Of a stretch of DNA of 64,000 nt, positions 22,862 through 38,935 are shown piece after piece (position 1 is the stretch's first letter; each line of letters begins with the position of its first letter). Location of the stretch: the NCBI GenBank assembly GCA_030272155.1, contig CP126196.1, positions 1,612,001 to 1,676,000 of the forward strand. Reading direction: 5' to 3'. Source of the DNA: Tetradesmus obliquus. Lineage: Eukaryota; Chlorophyta; Chlorophyceae; Sphaeropleales; Scenedesmaceae. Made by a program: the position numbers and the translations under genes. The notes beneath the pieces were generated by a model. The model was given only the letters and a program-made list of their open reading frames with translations, did not search any database and was not told where the DNA came from.

Positions 22862-23698
22862 GTTTGCTGCAGGCCAACAGCTTGCAGCTGCTTGTTGGCT
22901 GCCTGCTGCTCCTGCTGGCCTTGTTGCTGCTGCTGTGAAGCTCTGTGTTGTTGCTGTTCAACATCTTGCTGCTGCTGCCGCTGCTTGACCTGCTGCCGCT
23001 GCTGCCGTGCTGCTGCTGTTGCTGGGGCATCCCCCGCTCCAGATGCTGCTGCTGCTGCTGCTGCTGCAGCTACTGCTGCTGCGCTGGCTGGCTCCACAGA
23101 AGCGTCCTTGCGACCTGCCTGCTGCTTGGATGCCGCCTGCTGCGTGTGCGCTGCTTGCTGCTTGGGTGCTGCAGCAGCAGTGGCTGATGGGGCTGCTGCA
23201 CGTTCCTTGGCAGCGGCAGCGGCAGCAGCGATGGTGTCAAGGGCAGCTCTGGCTTTGGGTGCAGCAGCTGCTGCTGTGTGTGATGTCAGTGGAGCAAGAA
23301 CTGCTGGCTGTGCCACACTGGCTGCAGCTGCGTTGTCCTGCTGCTGCTGCTGCTGCTGCTGCTGAATGCTTGCGTCATATGCTGCGACTGCCGACTTGAC
23401 TGCCCCGGGCGCTACCGCTCCTGCTGCTGCTGCTGCTGCAGCTCCTGGCATGGCAGCAGCAGCAGCCTGCTGCTCCTGTAAGCTCTGCTGCGGCTCCGGC
23501 ACAGCTGATGTGTCTATGACAGCTGCTGCTGCTGCTGCTGCTGAATCCTTCTGTTCCTGTTCATGCTGCTGCTGCGGTGACAAGCCAGCTGCTGTCTTGT
23601 CAGCTGCTGCCGCTGTTGGCTGTGAGCCTTGCCGCTGGTGGTGCTGCTGCTCGTGCCTGCTCTGCACGACTTCTATCGATGTAGCTCGTGGCAAGGAC

Positions 23699-23731
<33 letters not shown>

Positions 23732-23824
23732 TCCTCTGTCACCTTGGTACTGCCAGTAGCAGCAGCAGCAGCAGGAGGAGGGCTGGCAGATGACAGAGTA
23801 TCATGCCGCCTTGTCTGGACACGC

Positions 23825-23862
<38 letters not shown>

Positions 23863-25350
23863 GGCGGCGGCGTCAGGGCTACCGCCAGGCACTGCTGCTG
23901 CTGCTGCTGCTGCTGCCTCCGCCTCTGCAGTACAAGACCTGCGGCGCGTGCGTGGCCCACCTGCTGCTGCTGCTGCTGCTTTCTGCCTCGGCGGCGGCGG
24001 CGTCTTGGCCTTGACTGCTTTGCCAGCAGCAGCAGTAGCGGCAGCCTTTCCTGCGTGAGCAGCTTTCACACCTACTGCTGCTGCTGTGGCAGCAGTGGCT
24101 CTAGGCGACCCCACTGCCAGCTGCTGCTGCTGCTGCTGCTGCTCCTGCTGCCCAGTGCCAGAGCTGCTGCGCCTGCGTGATCTGGTGTGTGTTGCTGGCC
24201 CGTCAACACCACCCGCTGCTTCTGGCGCTGCAGCAGCGTCTGCTGCTGTTGCTGCTGCTGTTGCTGCTGCTGTTGCTGCTGCTGGTGCTGGGGTAGTTGC
24301 TGCTGCCTTTGCTGCTTGGGCATGTGTGGCAAGGACACCATCTCCAACTGCTACTGCTGGCTCTGCTGCTGGTGCTTGCTTTGCTGCTGGTACTGCGGGT
24401 GTTGCCGGTGCTCCAGCATCAGCAGCAGCTGCAGCCACTTCAGCAGCTGGCTTGGCTACTGCTGCTGGCTCTGGTGCTGCTGTGCTGGTCGCTGCTGCTG
24501 CTGGTGGTGCCACATTGGCTGATGCGTCAGCAGTCTGCGCTGCTGCTGCCGCTGGCACTGCTGCTGCTGCTGCTGGCTCTGGCTTGACATCATCTGAGAT
24601 CTTTGGCTCATGTGCGACTGCTGCTGTTTCTAAGCCAGTCGCTTGTGCTGGCTCAGGCTGCGCTGCTGCTGCTGCTGCTGCTGCTGCTTCACCAGCAGCT
24701 GACCCTGCTATTGCGGCTTGAACCACAGCTCCTGTTGCTGCCGCTGCTGCGGCTGCTGCTGCTGCTGCTGCTGGTGCTTCCACTGGGGGTGGCGTTACTG
24801 CTGCCTTTTTGCTGCGCTTGGTTGGTTTGCGTGGTGGCAGTGGTGCAGGCGGGGGCGCCTTGCCACCACGCCTACGCAGCCTGGTTGCGATTGCGCCGTC
24901 TTCCCCATCAGGCTTCTGCTGCTGCTCAGCTGCTGCTGCTGCTGCTGCTTCTGGCGCGTCTGCAGAGGCTGCGGCTGGGCTGTCACCTGCAGGTGCTGCT
25001 GCTGCTTCTGCTGCTGGAGATGGGGATACCTCTTTGCCAGGTGATTGTGCTGCTGCTTTTTGCGCTGCATCAGGGCTGGCAGCAGCACTGCCGCGCGTGG
25101 CTCGCTTGCCCTTTGCCTTTGCAGCTGATGCAGGCGGATGTGCTGGCTGCTGCTTGGCTGGCTGCTGTTTTGCCGCACCCCGCTTGGGCCGCTTGCTGCT
25201 TGCAGGAACGGCCTTGTCAGCATCTGTTGGGGTTGCAGCAGCAGCTACTGCAGCTGCAGGAGGGCTGGAGTGCTCTACTGATGCCTGCTTGTGCTTGCGC
25301 AGTGCTACTGCTAGCGGCAAGCTGTCATCAGATGATTCAGAGTCGCTCAT
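16298..25350 (-). CDS. Giant Ala/Gln-rich SR-type protein with DCD-like C-terminus
   Basis: Predicted 2083 residues. Exons: 25350-22626, 22405-20152, 19952-19866, 19313-19044, 18612-18523, 18279-17983, 17200-17071, 16696-16298; every phase matches and the summed length is a multiple of three. Residues 1-1650 are low-complexity Ala/Gln/Pro/Lys, starting MSDSESSDDSLPLAVALRKH and including a conserved-looking island across the first junction (WDLSKPAPCF, LDAKFAGWCRATANSQ). Then come RS/RD/RE dipeptide and RGG repeats typical of RNA-processing proteins. The C-terminus (ALLFLWDRQRLELHGVF, LRVQPIYHFPVTLSEAE) resembles the second half of plant DCD (development and cell death) domains; the usual FGLP block is not clear. 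A nuclear RNA-binding or condensate role is inference. ATG at 25350 was chosen because the codon further upstream is TTG. Confidence 0.75.
16943..17320. repeat. Copies of SR/DCD exon 7 ends
   Basis: The donor end of exon 7 (GGGADGRSQ then GTGAG, plus 17066-17105) is echoed at 16943-16985, 123 bp away. The acceptor end (LWDRQRL region, about 17150-17205) is echoed at about 17260-17320, roughly 118 bp away. Confidence 0.8.
17493..18110. repeat. Three copies (about 243 bp) of SR/DCD exon-6 end
   Basis: GCACCTCTCCTCC, the donor side of exon 6 (minus-strand VRFESREE), recurs at 17493, 17734 and 17979. Steps are 241 and 245 bp. Each unit includes the CINVVDAALAAEC coding segment, and the two later units add a (CAG)n run. 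Only the 17979 copy is joined to the rest of exon 6; the others fill the intron. Confidence 0.9.
18894..19108. repeat. Duplicate of SR/DCD exon-4 end
   Basis: The YERDRDSREYR coding end of exon 4 plus its GTGAGATG donor (19029-19108) is repeated 135 bp downstream in sense (18894-18970). The copy contains an in-frame stop. A matching copy of the exon's 5' edge (GRGGGYTRGS) lies near 19411-19445. Confidence 0.85.
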
Positions 25351-27056
25351 GCTGCAGCGTTGCTGCTTGCTGCAGCGCAAGCAGTTGGTGCTGTGCTGCT
25401 ATGTGCTGCAGTCGGTCTTAGCCAATGACATACAGCATGAGATCTGCAGCTGATCTGTGAAAGTGTTCAGCTGAACCAACAGAGTGAAGGGAGCACACAG
25501 GGTGTGAACTGAAGTGAAGTGAGAGCAGTGTCAGACAGTGCAGAGGCAGAGAACTCCCATACCGAGTCTCACTGCAAGCAATTGAACATAATAATGCAAC
25601 TACAGAAACCAACAAGTCCGTTCAAAGAGCGATCGGATGCGTACAGACAGCATGAACGACGAATGACAACTGTTCTGCTTGAACACCGAGGGCGAGATCG
25701 CCGTTGCGGAACAGAATAACGCTACTGTCAACTAGGACGAAACATTGTTGTGATGAAGTTTCTTTGTGAGCTGGTTGGTGGAGCAGAAGGGGTTAGTACG
25801 AGTACAACTGCATGTGCACTGGTGCATCTCCTTCTGCATGCTGGATCAACAGCTTACCTGCTTGCTTCTGACTGCCTCTGAGAGCAGAGCATCACGGTTG
25901 TCGGGGTGACCGTAACACATTAGCATAAAACTGCTTACTCCGCTTGAATGCTTGTATGTGCAATCATTGGTCTCCATGCTGACACCAGCAGCCCACCAAC
26001 CTGCTGTACAGCACATGTGCAACCGCTCCCACAGCTGCTGCCCAACTTTGCCCCTCCATGTCTCACAGTGGTTGCCAATCTGTCGGTTACACTGTTACAA
26101 GGACCATGCGATGCAATGTGCTCGGACACATGCACCCGCTGGAAGCAGATGAGGCTGCAGGCTGCATGCCAGCCATTTCTGGCGAGCAAGGGGCACCCAA
26201 GTGATGCACTGCACTCCACAGCTCCCGCCATCTGCATGCAACAGGCCCCTGCCAGCAGCATACAGTGCATATATCAGCAGGGCTGCAGCAGCACAACAAG
26301 CCTCCCTGCAGAGCCAATACCATGCCAAGAACAGGTCCAAAACAAACGGCAACTGCCGGATGCTCCGAGCGCACGCCGCACCCAGTTGCCAACTCAGTGA
26401 GATGCCATCTGTGAGATACCAACTCAGTGAGGTGCCAAGGCGAGGGCTGGCACCATCCGCGACACTCAACGCAGTTCATTGTTGAGCAAGACGCGTGACA
26501 AACATGTCGTGTTCAGCGGCAGCACAAACACAAGATGTGGTGCTGCACCACGCATGCTCAGCATTGCTGGCCGCAGCAGACGCCTGCTGATCCGTGCGAG
26601 CCAAATGAAGGCCAACTAGCCATCCTGTGCATCCTGGGCTGCTGACAAGGCGTGCTGATGTCATTGCTTGAAGCTATGCAAGCAGTCAACCTGCAGTCAA
26701 AGTGCAAGCAACACCTTGCATTCACTACTATCCACCACCACCACCGCCTTAGCCACCTGCCCAAACCAAAAAGAGAGAAAACACAAAACAGAAACCTGCC
26801 TAACACACAAGAGCCCGCCCGTCCTCCACCCCGTAAACAACACTCCTATCCACGCATCACTGCAACCACCTCTCTCACATACACACTCAGCACAGCCCTG
26901 CATCCACCTGCTGCTCTCTCACCACACAAACCCACCAGCATCAGCTGCTGCCAGCTGCTGCAGCCGCCTCCTGCAAGCCGGCTTCGGTCAACGCCGGTCA
27001 AACACAGCCTGCCGCACAACTTCCCACTGTGAATTCACACCAATTCGTCTTCCCGC
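25351..27056. other. Intergenic region, C/A-rich in part
   Basis: 1.7 kb without a supportable exon. It should hold the promoter of the SR/DCD gene and the 3' UTR of GUN4. From about 26720 to 27010 the plus strand is very rich in C and A and poor in G. Around 26390-26440 the motif AACTCAGTGAG is directly repeated. Confidence 0.5.
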
Positions 27057-27330
27057 TCAGAACTTCAGTGTGTCCTTGCCAGACAGCTTGCTGCGCTCGT
27101 CAATGCTCATGCCAGCAGTGCCGCCCACGCCCTTTGCAAAGGCTGGGTGCTCCATGATTGCCTGGAACATCTGCGTGCCGCGCAGCGCATTGGTGAGCGG
27201 CATGTGGCCCTTAGGTGCCTCGTAGGTGTAGATGAACTCTGCAGGCCACTTGAGGTACACGTTGTTCTCGCCCTGCACCCAGTTGATGGCCTTAAAGAAC
27301 TTTGGCCACCGCTTGCCAGCCTGCGCGCAT

Positions 27331-27374
<44 letters not shown>

Positions 27375-27910
27375 AGAGAGTGGAAGGGACGGTCAGTCAC
27401 AGGAAGGCCCACATATTGGGAGGACACACACATCGGTAGTGCGAGCCAAACCTACGCTGCAGCAGCTAGCTGCTGGCCAAGCTTCCCAGAATCGAATGCG
27501 CTTCGCTCTTTCCTGAGACGCGCTCACACACAGACCTACACAGCACCTCTATCGCGCAAGCCAGCTTGCAGGAAACACACAGCCACCACCCATGCAGCTG
27601 CACACCCCAAAATCCTCACCGCCACCCTCGGCCAAACCCACCTGCACCCACATCTCCTTCTGCACGCTGTAGCCGAACCTGTTGCCGCTGGCGGCCCTCC
27701 ACAGCTGGTCAACCGTCTGCAGGTCAGCTGCAGGGATGCTGGGGATCTCCGTGAAGTAGACCCAGCCGCGCTGCACTGCGCCCGTGCCGGCCATTTTGAT
27801 CAGCATCGCGCGCGTCTCGTCGTCGGCCTTGCGCACGTCGCCGGCTGCCAGGTAGTCGCGCAGCGTGGAGTAGTCCAGGCCCAGCTGTGGGTTTGACGCC
27901 ATGGCATGAC

Positions 27911-27951
<41 letters not shown>

Positions 27952-28863
27952 TGAGTGAGCAGGAGGAGGCGTCAGGGGCATGACTGCGAGCGAGGAGCTG
28001 TTTTGCGTGCATGTCTATCAGGCCAGAAATGCCAAAATGCCAACAGGTTTGTGAATCCGTGCATGGGTGTATGGGTGTAGCAAAGGTTGCGGCCGCATAA
28101 AAAAGACATGAGCGCATATCAGGCCTGAATTGTTATGCCAGAGGATGATTCCAGCAGGCCGCGCGGTTACACGCGGCTGTATAGGCACATGAACGCTGTT
28201 AGGCCGTGTTAAGGAATTCCAATCCCTGTGACCCAACAATGTCAGCAATATGGCGCATGAAGTGCAATGGCCGCATGGGCAACACCATGGTAGCAGCAGA
28301 AGCCTGGACAGCCTGACAATGCCACTTGCCCGTTGGCAACCGCCAACCATACAAGACGCAGTGACATGCTACCTAATCAACAGCAAAACCGGCTCAATGC
28401 AGACACGCTTACCTCGCTGTTAAGTGGAACATCCTCAACCTTTGTAGGCCCTGCCTTCTGTGCTTCTGCTGCTGATGTGCTGCTGGTCTTGGGTGCGCCA
28501 CCCAGCAAGCTGCTGCTGTCTGAGAACAGTGGCACATCCCTGCAGCCCCAAACGAAAGGTAACAACCCCATTAGGCAATGAGGGTGCTGCGATCCATGAC
28601 TGCTGCATAACCTGAGAGTCCAGCTAATATCTTTGGTGGCCCAGGCACTACTGCTGCTGTAGCAAAGCTCAAACTGCTGCTCGCACAAAGGTCAAGCGAA
28701 GAACTCACTCAAGCTTAGATGCTGCACATGCTGACTGCAATTGATGCTGCACCAGCGCCCTGCCAGGAACCAGCACGCGAGGCACTGGCCGGAGACAAGT
28801 GCGTTGTCTCTGGTGTGCCGCCCCGCTGCGTGTAAGCTGCTGTGCCCCCAGGCTAGCTGCCAT
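27057..28863 (-). CDS. GUN4: GUN4, tetrapyrrole-binding activator of Mg-chelatase
   Basis: Predicted 262-residue chloroplast protein. GUN4 binds protoporphyrin IX and Mg-protoporphyrin and stimulates Mg-chelatase at the entry to chlorophyll synthesis. Exons: 28863-28709, 28539-28413, 27884-27642, 27320-27057, all in phase. Exon 1 encodes MAASLGAQQLTRSGAAHQRQ and further Arg/Ser/Ala-rich sequence, a likely chloroplast transit peptide. The GUN4 domain follows: LGLDYSTLRDYLAAGDVRKA, DDETRAMLIKMAG, GWVYFTEIPSIPAADLQTVD, LWRAASGNRFGYSVQKEMW, then AGKRWPKFFKAINW and APKGHMPLTNALRGTQ. The ATG at 27902 looks like a start but lies in the intron/acceptor region and would give a protein without a transit peptide. 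It is head-to-head with the arrestin-like gene. Confidence 0.93.
27341..27372. repeat. Intronic CAG repeat before GUN4 exon 4
   Basis: CAG run on the plus strand. In the sense direction it is a CTG run shortly before the last GUN4 acceptor. A similar run at about 27914-27950 precedes exon 3. Confidence 0.85.
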
Positions 28864-30287
28864 TTTTTATGATCGAAAACGTGTGGTCAATCTTCTGAGA
28901 ATCACGCGGCGCAATGTCTGGATGGAACAGAAGGACGAGATCTCAGGACAAACTAGAGCAGCCGGTGACGAGCAAGCCGCGCTTTGTCAAGAATAAACGA
29001 TTGATAAATTTAGACACGTGAAGCGATTGAAATGTACAGGATCTCGACGAACTGTTATGCGGGTGTCAGGAACTGCAAGTGCCTTGCGCGATGGCACGCC
29101 ACAAAGCCCGTCATGCTCTGATTCTAGCAAGCTGTTGACAATCTTTATACTACTGCTACGTTGGTGTCGTGCCTCGGGCATGTCCCCCACCTCCCAGGTC
29201 ACCTGTAGGTCAGGGTAGGCAGCTGTTGCTGTGCAGCAGCACCCTCCTGGCTCGCAACAAGCTTGTGCAGACTTCCTGTGACGACTAGGGAGCCAATTTA
29301 TAGCCCTTGGATATCTAGTCTGTTCACTGCAAGTGCACCATGGTAATCAACTGGAGCTGTAACTGGCTCAACCAGACTGATGTGGAACGAATGTGAAAAG
29401 GTGATTCGGTGAGGCCAGAGCTGTATTGTTTCAATACACTTTGAGTATTGTCGATTGGATCTATGTCACCAGTAGTAGATCGCCAGACAAAAAGTCTCAT
29501 TCACCCTGTGACAGCATGCTGTGCGTGAGGCAATCAAACTTGGGCACGGCTAGGCTTGCCAAGCTCTCACAATGCAAGCAGTGCCTTCTTCGCATTATTG
29601 CCTGTGTGTGGCGTCTCCTCGGCCGAAGCAGGCGCTAGCTTCGCAAGCTCTACCCGTGACTGCTTCACAGACACTGGACACCCCACCATGAAATGACATC
29701 CCCTCTCTGGTGGACATCTTCAGCATTGTTGCCATGCATGATGATTCGTTTGAAAATACACCATCACAAGAAGCGAGGGTCTTGCTGGTGGTATATGTGT
29801 ACACGGGCACTTTTGCAGCGTGTTGCGTCATGCTGTTGTGCTGGCACACCACACCACATGTGCACGCGCAAGCCTGTGTTCATACCATGCATATCACGTA
29901 TCTCCATATGAGAACTGCGTTGTGCTGGTCGGATCTGCATGGAGAGCCTTGCTCTTCACCTGTGCATCTGGCTTTTGCCAAGTCAGCAATGGAGTGTGTG
30001 AGCAATATGGGGGTTGTGTTTGAGTTGAACCACCTTGTGAAAGCATTGCGCAAGTAAAAATGCATATTGTACCAAAACACTGCTGAATGGGGCTGTGTGA
30101 ATAGTGTTTGGCGTACCGCCTGCGTGGTTGAAGGCAGCAGGTTTGACTGGAGTCCGATTGGAGTACACACGCTTCAAGCTCCCATTCAGCAATGCTGTCA
30201 TTTGTGTTGTGTGCTATTTCGAGTTTGACAAACCAGTCTACTGAGCAGCGCACCTTGATTGAGAACGCACCCAGCTTGTCGAAACAA
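28864..30287. promoter_or_regulatory. Divergent intergenic region, GUN4 and arrestin-like gene
   Basis: 1.4 kb between two genes transcribed away from each other, so both promoters and 5' UTRs must lie here. I see no recognisable gene, and no TATA box I would defend. Confidence 0.45.
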
Positions 30288-33200
30288 ATGGGGCAGAGCG
30301 AAAGCAAAACGCAGGTTCACGTCCATATCGACAAGCCGTATTACTATGCTGGAGACGTCGTTACCGGGTTTGTGGCGCTCCACGCCGGGTCTGTCCTGGA
30401 CTTCAAATCCATCAACATCAAGGTACGGGCCTGTACAGCATCTGCTCCTGCTTTTATCAGGCACATTCTACGCACTGAGACTGCTGGCAGTGACAGCGGA
30501 CCATTCTTGACCGAACCATCGGCCTGCTTTGTGTACAGCAGTACACATCTTTTTGTCCCAGTCTGGCAGAACGGGCCGCTCGGCTTCTGATCAGAAGCTT
30601 TCATGAAAGCTCAAGCAGGATGCGTGCAGTGCAGCCTGCTGCGTGTGCTATGCACGTGTGCTGATAGATGATCAAAGCACAAATTTACAGACATGCCTGG
30701 TCTATGGCATGAGACATTCTTCGTGTCCTGCAAGCTCTATAGCAATGCAGCTGACAGGCTGACTCCTCAATGTGCACGCGCCGCTGTCAACAGGTGACTG
30801 GAGTTGAGAAATGCCAGTGGCAGGAGCAGTCGGGCAGTGGCGACAACAGGCACACTGAGACCTACAGGGGCTCACACACCATCTTCAAGGTGCGCGAGCA
30901 TCTGTGCAGCTGCAGTACGGCCAGCATATGCAACGTTGACAGCTTCTGCGTGGCTTTGATAACAATCACATCCGGTTGAAGCATCAGCAAAAGCAGCACT
31001 AGCAGCATAGCTGCCACATGGGAATGATACCATGGGGCAGTGTATTTACCAAGGCTGGCGGTCGCGGTGCTTCAGGCAGCGCCGGATGTGCACGCTTTGC
31101 TTGCTGCCCCTAACACCAAGGGCTTAGCTGCCACGGCTGCTGTGTTATTTTTTCTCTGCAGAACAAGCTGCCCATCATGGCTGCTGGCAGCCTCAACCCA
31201 GGCGACTACCAGTGGCCCTTCTCCTTCCAGCTGCCGCACAACGTGCCCGGCTCCTTCAACTACGCATCAGGCAGCACCAAGTGAGGCGTAACAGCTGCAG
31301 CACAGCAACACAGGTGGACGCTGCTCAGCATGGGAAAGCCCCTGCAGTTGTTGCCAAGGCTGGGTGGGGTGCAGCTGTTATTGTTGATGTGGGCAGGTGC
31401 CATGCCGCCTGCTGCTGCCTTTCCTGCAAGCCCGGCACCAGGCCACCTGCTGCTGCAGTACTCCACGGGCACAGACAAAGACCTCCTGTAACATTCCAGC
31501 AACCCCATCCATCTGCCTGTCCATCCTGTGCTGCTTGTGCCTGCACTTGCAGGGCCAGCATTGTGTACAAGGTGAAAGCAGACTGCGACCAGGCAGGCAT
31601 GCTGAAGCCGGACTTCAAGAAGACCGCCACCATTGAGGTGCTGCAACACACCAAGGCAGCAGGGCCCCCGCAGCCGCTGGCGCTGGCCGACGAGCAGCCT
31701 ATTTCCTTCTTCTGCTGCTTCAACAAGGGCGTGGTGGGGCTCAAGGTGGACGGCAGCGACGACTGCTTCCTGCCTGGAGAGAGCTTGGCGCTGCGGGCGC
31801 AGGTGTGTGCATGCCTGTGTCCGCGTGTGATGTGGGGCGCAGGTGTGTGCATGCCTGTGTCCGCGTGTGATGTAAGGTCGTGCTTGTGAGATGGTCGTGT
31901 ACGCGTTGGTTGTGTGTCAGCTGCGCGGCTGTGGGACAGGGCACTCAGGTGGATGCTGTGACGGCTGTTACATGGCAGTCAGTGAGCGGCAAGCGTGCGG
32001 GCCGTGCAATATTTTGGTATTGCTGCTGTCCTGCAAGGCAGCTGCTGCCTGATGTTCTGGGCCTTTCTGGCTTGGTAGGCGAAGCTGCTGTGCAGTGGGG
32101 CTTCGTGGGTAAAGCACGTCACAATGCAGCCGTCAAGCACAGCAAACCACTGTGCCCAATACATGCAAGCCGCCTGCTGACTGCACAAGCCGGCACAGCC
32201 AGCGGCATATCTGCCAGTAACACATCAGCTGCTATGCTGAGCATGCACCAACTCCGCATACTGTGTGACCGCTGCTGCTGCCTGCAGGTTGACAACAAGT
32301 CCACCACTGATGTGCCGGCTGTGGAGTTCTTTTTGCACCAGAAGCTGACGCTGACAGCCAAGACCATGTGGGGCAGCAGGGACAAGTCCTTCCAGAGCAC
32401 ACGCATCCATCACAGGTGCGCTGCCTAGCGCGCGTTGCTGCAATGTATTCACACACCCTGAATTACCGCCGGGCGCGTGTTTGCTGCTTTGTTGGTGTGT
32501 CTCTGCTGTACCTTTGCTTTTGCAACAGCAGCCATGTTGCAACAGCAGCCGGCAATTACCGCCACACTGTTGGGCTTCTGCTGTCGCTGACTGTTGCTGC
32601 ACACTGCTGCACCGCCGTCCGCACATGCACGGCCTGATGGTCCTGCAGGCAGGTGATGCAGGGTTTCCCCAACGGTGCTCCCGGCTCCGTGTCGCACTAC
32701 GAGGCACTGCTGCCGCTGGAGCGAAGCCTGGAGGCCACCTGCCATGGCCAGGTGGGTGCCGCTGCAGCGCTGTGGGCTGTGGTGCCAGACATTTGCAGGT
32801 GTGCTAGTTGCATGTGAGGTGCAGCCTCTGCTTCATGTCAGCGTGCTGCTGGAAACCACTGGGCTATTTGCAATGCTGTGGGCACCTAAAGACATGAGAA
32901 TGATGAAGCCATGCTCGCATGTGCCCGCCCTGCGTCTGCGAGTCTGTGTATAAGCGACTATAAACCAGTGTGGTTGCAGTGTGAACCCCTAGCCTTGATG
33001 TGCTTGCCTGAGTTGATGTCTGTGTCTTCGCCATGCAGAGTTTAGCCCACTGCTTCCACACATGTAACCAAACCTAAACCTGCTACAACCCCCACTGCTG
33101 CAGGTGATCCACTCCACGTATGAGCTGGAGGTCCGTGCAAAGACCGGCTGCTGCCTGAGCGAGGTGGCTGTGCGCAAGCCCATCCTGCTGAACGACCCGC

Positions 33201-33929
33201 AGCCAGTGCAGGCGCGGCCTGCAGTGATGGCACCAAATGACTGGGCACCCCTGGTGAGAGCATGGGCTTGCAGGACTCTTGCTGAGCGGGCTGCTGCTGC
33301 CAGTGCACTGCTGCGGTTTGGTCCGATGTGTGCTGGCTCACCATATGCTGGACGTTTCATCGGCACAGAGCTGCGGCGGCAGAGTGCAGCACGTGATTGC
33401 ACACACAGAACAATGCGCATGCTGCTGTCCCAAGAAAAGGTTGCCAGGTGCTGTGTGGCTTGCAGGACGTCCACAACTATGTGCTGCTGACGCTGTGGCT
33501 GCCTCTCATCATGCCGTGCAGGTCTACCCCACTGTGCAGGTTGCGCTGCCCACGCCTGCTGGCTACACTTATTATGCACCACAGCAGCAGCCCGCTGCAG
33601 CTTACGACCCCCCAGCCTACCCCCACCAGCCCATGCAGCAGTATCCCCAGCAGCAGCAGGGCCTGCCGGAGCCGCCGCCAGGCGCACCGGTTACATACAA
33701 CATAACACATGTTACTAACAACTACGGAGGTGGTGGCTACCCAGAGGCAAGCAAGGGGCCGGCATCGCCTGTTCCCACAGTCAATGTGTACCAGGAGGGC
33801 TATGGGGCGAGCTTGGGGGTGGGGCCGCAGCCAGCAAGGATGGAGGGCACTGCCTGGGGCAGTGAGGCAGCAGGCGCAACAGCGCCACCCATGCCGGGTA
33901 TGATGGGTTACCAGCAGCCCACGTATTGA
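30288..33929 (+). CDS. Arrestin-fold protein (alpha-arrestin/VPS26-like)
   Basis: Predicted 462 residues. Exons: 30288-30422, 30794-30889, 31162-31280, 31553-31802, 32288-32415, 32649-32751, 33104-33253, 33522-33929; phases agree. The N-terminal arrestin lobe begins VHVHIDKPYYYAGDVVTGFV and includes PFSFQLPHNVPGSF and SIVYKVKADC. The C-terminal lobe starts near CFLPGESLALRAQVDNKSTT, with FFLHQKLTLTA and STYELEVRAKTGC. A Pro/Gln/Tyr-rich tail follows, with PPAY, PEPPPGAP and Tyr-Gly repeats; PPxY motifs in alpha-arrestins recruit HECT ubiquitin ligases. A role in membrane-protein trafficking is inferred from the fold. ATG at 30288 immediately precedes the first arrestin strand. Confidence 0.88.
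31795..31873. repeat. 40-bp tandem repeat across an arrestin donor site
   Basis: GGGCGCAG followed by GTGTGTGCATGCCTGTGTCC, the end of exon 4 plus its donor, occurs twice, 40 bp apart (31795 and 31835). Both copies carry an identical potential 5' splice site. Confidence 0.9.
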
Positions 33930-34370
33930 GGTAGAACATTGTCCAACAGCATGGAACATGTGCGATTTATGAGTGGCGGTCCCAGTGCAACTGTTTGTGT
34001 TGTTGAGCAGTACTTTAACTGTGGCCGATAGCATTTCTCCTGCCCGACAGGTGGCAGCATTGCTGCAGACAAAGGTGTTCCTCGTGCAGCAGCCAATTTC
34101 TCTGAATGATGATACCAGATGTCCAGATTTGTTACAGGAATGGAAAGGAACAGGTCATTCCAGGTCAATTAGCACGAACAAAGGTTGAAGAATGCCAAGC
34201 GCAGGACGCGCTGCCTTGGAAGATGGATATCCATCGCGATTTAGCTGAATTTGGCTGAGACATGCCAAGCATTTATGTACCGGCAGCTCTTTGTTTCTGC
34301 TTCTGCGCCACCATACAATGTCATACTGATCAGAATACTTGTAACAGCAACAGTTTCACGGCCGTGCCCG
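33930..34370. other. Convergent 3' intergenic region
   Basis: 440 bp between the converging arrestin-like and mannosyltransferase genes. A minus-strand TGTAA lies at 34132-34136, 235 bases after the mannosyltransferase stop, and a plus-strand TGTAA at 34340-34344. They are candidate poly(A) signals for the two genes. Confidence 0.5.

Positions 34371-38935
<4,565 letters not shown>

Noticed and set aside
22604-25421. Long plus-strand open frames rich in Leu, Cys or Ala opposite the SR/DCD gene
   Set aside because: They are antisense readings of CAG/GCA repeats. The minus strand has the consistent splice sites and the non-repetitive islands.
26652-27225. Plus-strand frames of 126 and 185 codons
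   Set aside because: They lie in the C/A-rich block and run antisense into the GUN4 last exon; no family features.
27724-27981. Met-Pro-Leu...Ala-rich frame as a GUN4 N-terminus
   Set aside because: It is out of frame with the GUN4 domain. The upstream exons at 28413-28863 explain the N-terminus better.
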